Shown here in pieces: positions 15,501-18,329 of a stretch of DNA of 18,329 nt. Within the stretch, counting starts at the first letter, position 1; every line of letters begins with the position of its first letter. Made by a program: the position numbers and the translations under genes. The stretch spans positions 8,229 through 26,557 of the forward strand of contig DCKN01000041.1 in assembly GCA_002320385.1 (NCBI GenBank). Reading direction: 5' to 3'. Under the pieces are notes generated by a model, which was not told where the DNA came from, searched no databases, and worked only from the letters and a program-made list of their open reading frames with translations. Source of the stretch: Proteobacteria bacterium UBA1673 (lineage in GTDB: Bacteria; Pseudomonadota; Gammaproteobacteria; Comchoanobacterales; Comchoanobacteraceae).

Positions 15501-15990
15501 TTTTTTGTGCAAGTGCGACGGCTTCTGCTTTAGATAGATTAGGCAGTGATTTATCTTGCGGTATGTTGAGTTCAAAGCCAAGTTGTGATCCGTTGGGTAC
15601 GAAATAATAGTAATTTTCTTGTATGTTTTCACTAATAAATAATCGCACAGCCCAAAAGCTTGTGTGCACGCTTTTATTTTTGATACTTTCGTTGAGTAGT
15701 GTGTTTGATTTATCCTGAAGTGACAGATAATTATTGGTCTGACTGTCGGTGAGGTATGAGGCCGCAGCACGTAGCTCTGCAGTATTTGGCAGTCCAAGTG
15801 TGCTTTTTTTGTTTAATGCTAATGCCTGATCGATTGCTTCATGTTTGTTAAATGTGATGGGTGTTGTGATACTAGGAAATATCTTTTGCTCAAAATATCG
15901 ATTGAATACAATGCCGAGTATACTGAGTAGGACCATCGAAGATAAGATTAAAATGGGTTTTATTTTAGATTGGTACTGAGATGTGTTCAT
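12553..15990 (-). CDS. Tandemly duplicated CPBP intramembrane protease with PepSY-like domains
   Basis: A 1145-residue polytopic membrane protein. The first half has a transmembrane segment (about 12-29), an extracytoplasmic region (about 30-245) ending in a PepSY-like domain, and a multi-helix membrane domain with the full CPBP/Rce1 (CAAX protease-like) motif set. This set is EECLFR (436-441), FGLAH with His477, and HYLFD with His515 and Asp519. The second half repeats the plan: a membrane segment (about 604-620), an extracytoplasmic region (622-850) and a membrane domain (853-1135). Shared words are NRVD (190 and 789), SGDxI, and PSLYSFS (421 and 999). In the second copy the EExxxR and both histidine motifs are gone. 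No strong Shine-Dalgarno site precedes the ATG. CPBP family proteases process prenylated proteins, bacteriocins or regulated membrane proteins; the substrate here is unknown. Confidence 0.85.
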   Translation of the reverse strand: MNTSQYQSKIKPILILSSMVLLSILGIVFNRYFEQKIFPSITTPITFNKHEAIDQALALNKKSTLGLPNTAELRAAASYLTDSQTNNYLSLQDKSNTLLNESIKNKSVHTSFWAVRLFISENIQENYYYFVPNGSQLGFELNIPQDKSLPNLSKAEAVALAQKKINTYHIQGINPANYQLKDYSEEKLPNRVDHILIFENTKQSLREAKLQITAVVSGDQISKLTPDVKLPENFSRDFAEMMSFNNTLGMIGNIIIVLGYGGIILFALYQGQKTQNLNWQGSLAMTGIITLFLSLNTMNLLPLLWFSAYQTTQSITLFLSNNFVDIIYQAINTLITLGPCLVAGEYLDRKTFPNHIHVWSWWHTESASSKETSFLILLAYIIFGITVGYQSIFYLVAQSIPNVWIPTGPLFNPDFISTYVPSLYSFSLSLQAGTLEECLFRAVPIASAVLIGLRYKRLSLAIAIIIPLQAILFGLAHSSYPQQPFYIRTLELFVPFLGYGFVYLKYGLVPCIIAHYLFDVYQFSMIIFNMNTNMIWIQQSICILWLLIPAIITIKAKIVNKVIVGQNIPERFLNKNWQPPTALMRKQIPMTKKQNTSLSTTDKISSALICVLATGIMIFSWTHSLRLTAPLQMSKSQALKQAQQTAQGQFLDMSKKWTINQTAELINNNKSIRFLTEHIGQSQLENLLRNPTIITDNGNLNLKPFLPHYAWVIRYALFSGSQTDRSEELIIDLSDHHTAFDHNLSENVEGKSITEEQALKLSHNQLRQDFGDFKNFELIKQSSSVTTSNRVDWQLTFQFKTPPQLENIKPRVDINISGDRITGKSNYLFIPEKWQQAHQINLEKVDFLKTIISMIKFCFFIFIIVIASKSLTVNKVNFVNIKYLFAGLFLLGTMNMANSIEELTSSFRTSINYSNQLLFVVTSTIISTIFICVIICILAHYTLASQKNYAANKDKQTHYLVGIGLGLGLSVTKLMVANVIAPENNWQFSNIEILSKIIPSLYSFSIIPSFLINSMSIVGVVLWSQQRVKQSITCNILAILAVTVFSHQLIVSNQGIITTPLLLGVDFIVVLAYITSIWPILKKQPLILPTMVAMTYICHIIISIKNPAFTGYNFVQLITAMTIMITSIALTTRYQKNQFVKARRR

Positions 15991-16017
15991 TGACTGTCTA
16001 TTCGGCTCTTTGCTTTT

Positions 16018-16049
16018 TATAATGTTGCCTATTTTGTATGGGCTGTCAA
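16018..16049. promoter_or_regulatory. Divergent promoter region, CPBP protease / yqfO-like operon
   Basis: On the minus strand a perfect -35 TTGACA (16044-16049) faces the protease gene, with a CATTAT -10 candidate at 19-base spacing. On the plus strand a perfect -10 TATAAT (16018-16023) faces the yqfO-like gene but has no good -35. The two elements overlap, so transcription in one direction could interfere with the other. Assignments are tentative. Confidence 0.35.
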
Positions 16050-16119
16050 GATTATCCCTTTGATTGATGAAAACAAGTTGAGATTATGTTATGGTGAAAC
16101 TGGTTGTTTAGGAATAATG

Positions 16120-16440
16120 ATGCGTTACCAGATTGCTGTTTACGTACCCTTGAGCCATGTTGATGCTGTCAAGAATGCAGTTTTCAGTGCGGGGGCTGGT
16201 CGATTCTCGGGATATCAGGACTGTTGCTGGCAGACGGAAGGATACGGCCAATTCATGCCGATGGCTGATTCAGATCCCTACGTGGGTGAGAAGGGAAAGG
16301 TGACATATCAAAAGGAGATGAAATTGGAGTTTTTTAGTGACTCTGACTGTATCCACTCGGTGATTAGTGCATTGAAAAAAGCCCATCCCTATGAGGTTCC
16401 TGCTTTTTGTGTTTCAGAGCATTGCCATGTATTTGACTGA
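16120..16440 (+). CDS. NIF3/YqfO C-terminal-like small protein (PII/CutA-like fold)
   Basis: A 106-residue protein matching the stand-alone 'NGG1p-interacting factor 3' or YqfO-type domain, a ferredoxin-like fold related to CutA and PII. Hallmarks are GAGRFSGYQDCCWQT (25-39), EGYGQF (40-45) and KKAHPYEVPAF near the end. The paired cysteines C35 and C36 are typical. The molecular function of this family is not established. The frame is open from TTG 16060. ATG 16120 has AGGA at 16110-16113 with good spacing and gives the family's usual length, so I chose it over the adjacent ATG 16117. The end overlaps the trkH start, which makes an operon with trkH and polA likely. Confidence 0.85.
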   Translation: MRYQIAVYVPLSHVDAVKNAVFSAGAGRFSGYQDCCWQTEGYGQFMPMADSDPYVGEKGKVTYQKEMKLEFFSDSDCIHSVISALKKAHPYEVPAFCVSEHCHVFD

Positions 16441-17893
16441 GAAACTATTGTCAAATACCTTTACGCGAATGGTTGCTCTCTATCTTTGCTTGGTGATGCC
16501 TGTCTTGTTTGTAAGCTGGTATGACTCCGAGGTTCATTTTAATATCCTATCTTTAGGTTTTTTGCGATTGTTTTTACTATTATGTGTCGGCTACTTTATC
16601 GCCTATTTGTCTGGACTATGTCGTTTATTCACCTTCGAGCGCTATGGTCATGCTGTTCTCGTCGTGGCTTGGTTATTCGCATCGATTATTGGTATGTGCG
16701 TATTTCTTTTTTATGGACTTTCTATTCCTTGGACTGATGCATTGTTTGCAAGTGTTTCAGGTCTTACCACGACTGGCGCTGAAGTGTTTCAAGATCTTTC
16801 ACTATTGCCAAGATCTTTTCTGTTCTTCCGAATGTGGCTGCAGTTTATTGGTGGCTTAGGTATCATTATGATGGCGGTGATTGCACTGGGTGCTAGCACG
16901 GGTCAATCGAAGCAAATTGATCTTCCTGGTCCTGTTGTGAGTTATAGTCAGAAAAAGCCTAAACTCTCTGATATGGGGCCATACTTATGGTTTTTGTACA
17001 TTGTAGCGACACTGGTGTGTATGGTGTGTTTAAAGTTGCTGGGTTTGTCTTGGTTTGAATGCATCGCTGAAAGCTTATCGATTATCTCCACTGGTGGCTA
17101 TGCATTACATAATGCCGGAATTGCTTACTATCACTCCGAAGGTGTACAAATCATAGTTTTATTGTTTATGTTGTTTAGCAGTTTCAATTTTTTATTGCAC
17201 TACCAGTTTTTCTTTTTAAGGGAATCTGTTGGGTATTTCAAAAATTCCGAACTGCGTTGTTATTTGTCATTGTGTGTTGTGACTGTATTAGCTTGCGTGT
17301 GTGCGAATTTTATATCCGGTTGGGTCGTACACTGGTCTTTTCTTGATTTGGTTTTTACGATTGTATCGTTGTTCTCCTCTTCGGGGTTTATCATTAAACC
17401 TCTAACTGACTTACCTTTATCTTTTTCTTTTCTTTTGATCATTATTGGTTTGATTGGTGGGTGTTCTGCTTCAACATCAGGCGGGATAAAAGTCATTCGA
17501 TTGCAATTTGGTTTCCAAGAGATTAAGCAGGCGTTTCAATTACTCATTCATCCAAGAGTTGTTCAATCTAGCCCCGCTATTCAGGTTGGCTTAACCGGGA
17601 GTTCTTCCGAATATCAAATGATACTTCTTCGTGGTTTTTTGATCTCTTATGTATTTTTCTTTGCCTTATCAGTTTTGGTTTTACTTGGATTTGGTTTAGA
17701 TTTCAGCGATGCTTATTTTGCGGTTTGTGCGTGTTTGTCCAATACGGGTGTGTTTTATTCTGCCAATGGATTAACCTACGCCAGCTTATCGGAGGCTGCT
17801 AAGCTTTGGTTGGTGCTCACGATGCTTGTTGGAAGGATTGAAATTTTGGCTTTTTGTGTCATACTCTCCCCACAATACTGGATGGAAAGGTAA
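16427..17893 (+). CDS. trkH: Trk-type potassium uptake channel subunit TrkH
   Basis: Inner-membrane potassium permease with four pseudo-repeated pore units. The four filter glycines are present. With ATG 16427 as start they are G117 (GLTTTGA), G223 (STGGY), G320 (SSSGF) and G441 (SNTG). Other TrkH marks are QFIGGLGIIMM, the IGGCSASTSGGIKVIR loop that gates the pore, and the final LVGRIEIL. The product has 488 residues, normal for the family. The frame also opens at ATG 16391, but that would overlap the previous gene by 50 bases. The 16427 start overlaps by 14. Neither has a strong Shine-Dalgarno site. TrkH normally works with the NAD-binding regulator TrkA, which is not in this window. polA follows after seven bases. 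Confidence 0.95.
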   Translation: MYLTEKLLSNTFTRMVALYLCLVMPVLFVSWYDSEVHFNILSLGFLRLFLLLCVGYFIAYLSGLCRLFTFERYGHAVLVVAWLFASIIGMCVFLFYGLSIPWTDALFASVSGLTTTGAEVFQDLSLLPRSFLFFRMWLQFIGGLGIIMMAVIALGASTGQSKQIDLPGPVVSYSQKKPKLSDMGPYLWFLYIVATLVCMVCLKLLGLSWFECIAESLSIISTGGYALHNAGIAYYHSEGVQIIVLLFMLFSSFNFLLHYQFFFLRESVGYFKNSELRCYLSLCVVTVLACVCANFISGWVVHWSFLDLVFTIVSLFSSSGFIIKPLTDLPLSFSFLLIIIGLIGGCSASTSGGIKVIRLQFGFQEIKQAFQLLIHPRVVQSSPAIQVGLTGSSSEYQMILLRGFLISYVFFFALSVLVLLGFGLDFSDAYFAVCACLSNTGVFYSANGLTYASLSEAAKLWLVLTMLVGRIEILAFCVILSPQYWMER

Positions 17894-17900
17894 TTTAAGC

Positions 17901-18329
17901 ATGCAAAAACAAGTTGTATTAGTTGATGGTTCTGGCTATCTATTCCGGGCTTTCCATGCGTTGCCTCCGCTTACTAACCCTGATGGTCAGCCCACGGGTG
18001 CGGTTTTTGGGGTGATGAATATGATGAGGCGTCTTGAACAAGACTATCATGATGCTGATATTGTTGTTGTTTTTGATCCGCCTGGGCCCACGAAAAGACA
18101 TACTATTTTTCCAGAATATAAAGCCAACCGTTCCGCAATGCCCGATGACTTAAAGGTTCAGATCGAGCCATTACATCGTCTTATTCGTGCTAAAGGCTAT
18201 CCTTTATGCATTGAGCCTGGACATGAGGCAGATGATGTGATCGGTACACTAGCCAATCGTTATGTTCGGGCTGGTTACTCGGTTGTGATCTGTACAGGTG
18301 ATAAAGATTTTGCCCAGCTTGTTTCAGAA
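17901..18329 (+). CDS. polA: DNA polymerase I, N-terminal 5'-3' exonuclease part (cut by window end)
   Basis: The first 143 codons of DNA polymerase I, open to the window edge. They cover the 5' nuclease domain that removes Okazaki primers and repairs nicks. Metal-binding signatures are VDGSGY with Asp9, VVFDPPGPTKR, YKANRSAMPDDL, the HEADD acidic cluster (E109, D111, D112) and TGDKD (132-136). The sequence aligns with E. coli PolA without gaps of note. ATG 17901 lies seven bases after the trkH stop, with AAAGG about ten bases upstream. Whether the 3'-5' exonuclease and polymerase domains are present cannot be seen. Confidence 0.95.
   Translation, partial: MQKQVVLVDGSGYLFRAFHALPPLTNPDGQPTGAVFGVMNMMRRLEQDYHDADIVVVFDPPGPTKRHTIFPEYKANRSAMPDDLKVQIEPLHRLIRAKGYPLCIEPGHEADDVIGTLANRYVRAGYSVVICTGDKDFAQLVSE

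Noticed and set aside
16060..16119. TTG-started extension of the yqfO-like gene
   Set aside because: The additional 20 residues are not part of the family, and no ribosome site precedes the TTG. AGGA precedes ATG 16120.
1..18329. CRISPR array, insertion sequence, prophage or toxin-antitoxin module
   Set aside because: I found no regularly spaced repeats, transposase, integrase or phage motifs, and no small paired ORFs of known toxin type.

Overview
The window looks like part of a gammaproteobacterial chromosome of moderately low GC content. Evidence for this is the full DksA, the RnfB-like protein next to nth (an echo of the E. coli rsxABCDGE-nth order), the gammaproteobacterial style of MurB, TrkH and PolA, and ordinary sigma70-like promoters and Shine-Dalgarno sites. 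Genes are tightly packed, and several stop and start codons overlap. Neither tRNA encodes its CCA end. A host-associated lineage such as a Legionellales relative is possible, but the sequence alone does not prove it.

Layout. Positions 1-2771 hold a truncated tRNA-Ile(CAU), murB two bases after it, and, convergently, an operon of dksA, a tiny two-helix membrane protein and dapF. An elongator tRNA-Met(CAU) with its own promoter follows. Positions 2834-5827 hold a secreted L,D-transpeptidase (minus strand), ATP-dependent PEP carboxykinase, and a second, membrane-anchored L,D-transpeptidase whose TTG start overlaps the pckA stop. Positions 5926-8737 carry, on the minus strand, an arginyl-tRNA synthetase of a type I associate with Bacteroidetes and a GT-D-like glycosyltransferase. 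Positions 8907-11751 are a compact metG - rnfB-like - nth operon. A small exported eight-cysteine protein of unknown function follows at 11887-12279. A 1145-residue membrane protein on the minus strand (12553-15990) is an internally duplicated CPBP/Rce1-like intramembrane protease whose second half has lost the catalytic motifs. The window ends with an overlapping NIF3/YqfO-like gene, trkH and the start of polA.

How the genes work together. The first 6 kb has a peptidoglycan theme. MurB makes UDP-MurNAc, DapF makes meso-diaminopimelate, and the two L,D-transpeptidases would make or use mDAP-linked bonds. The middle is translation (ArgS, MetG, two CAU tRNAs) and Fe-S/DNA repair (RnfB-like, Nth). 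The right end is DNA polymerase I and potassium uptake. The least explained items are the duplicated half-dead protease, the eight-cysteine exported protein beside it, the small protein between dksA and dapF, and the foreign-looking argS.
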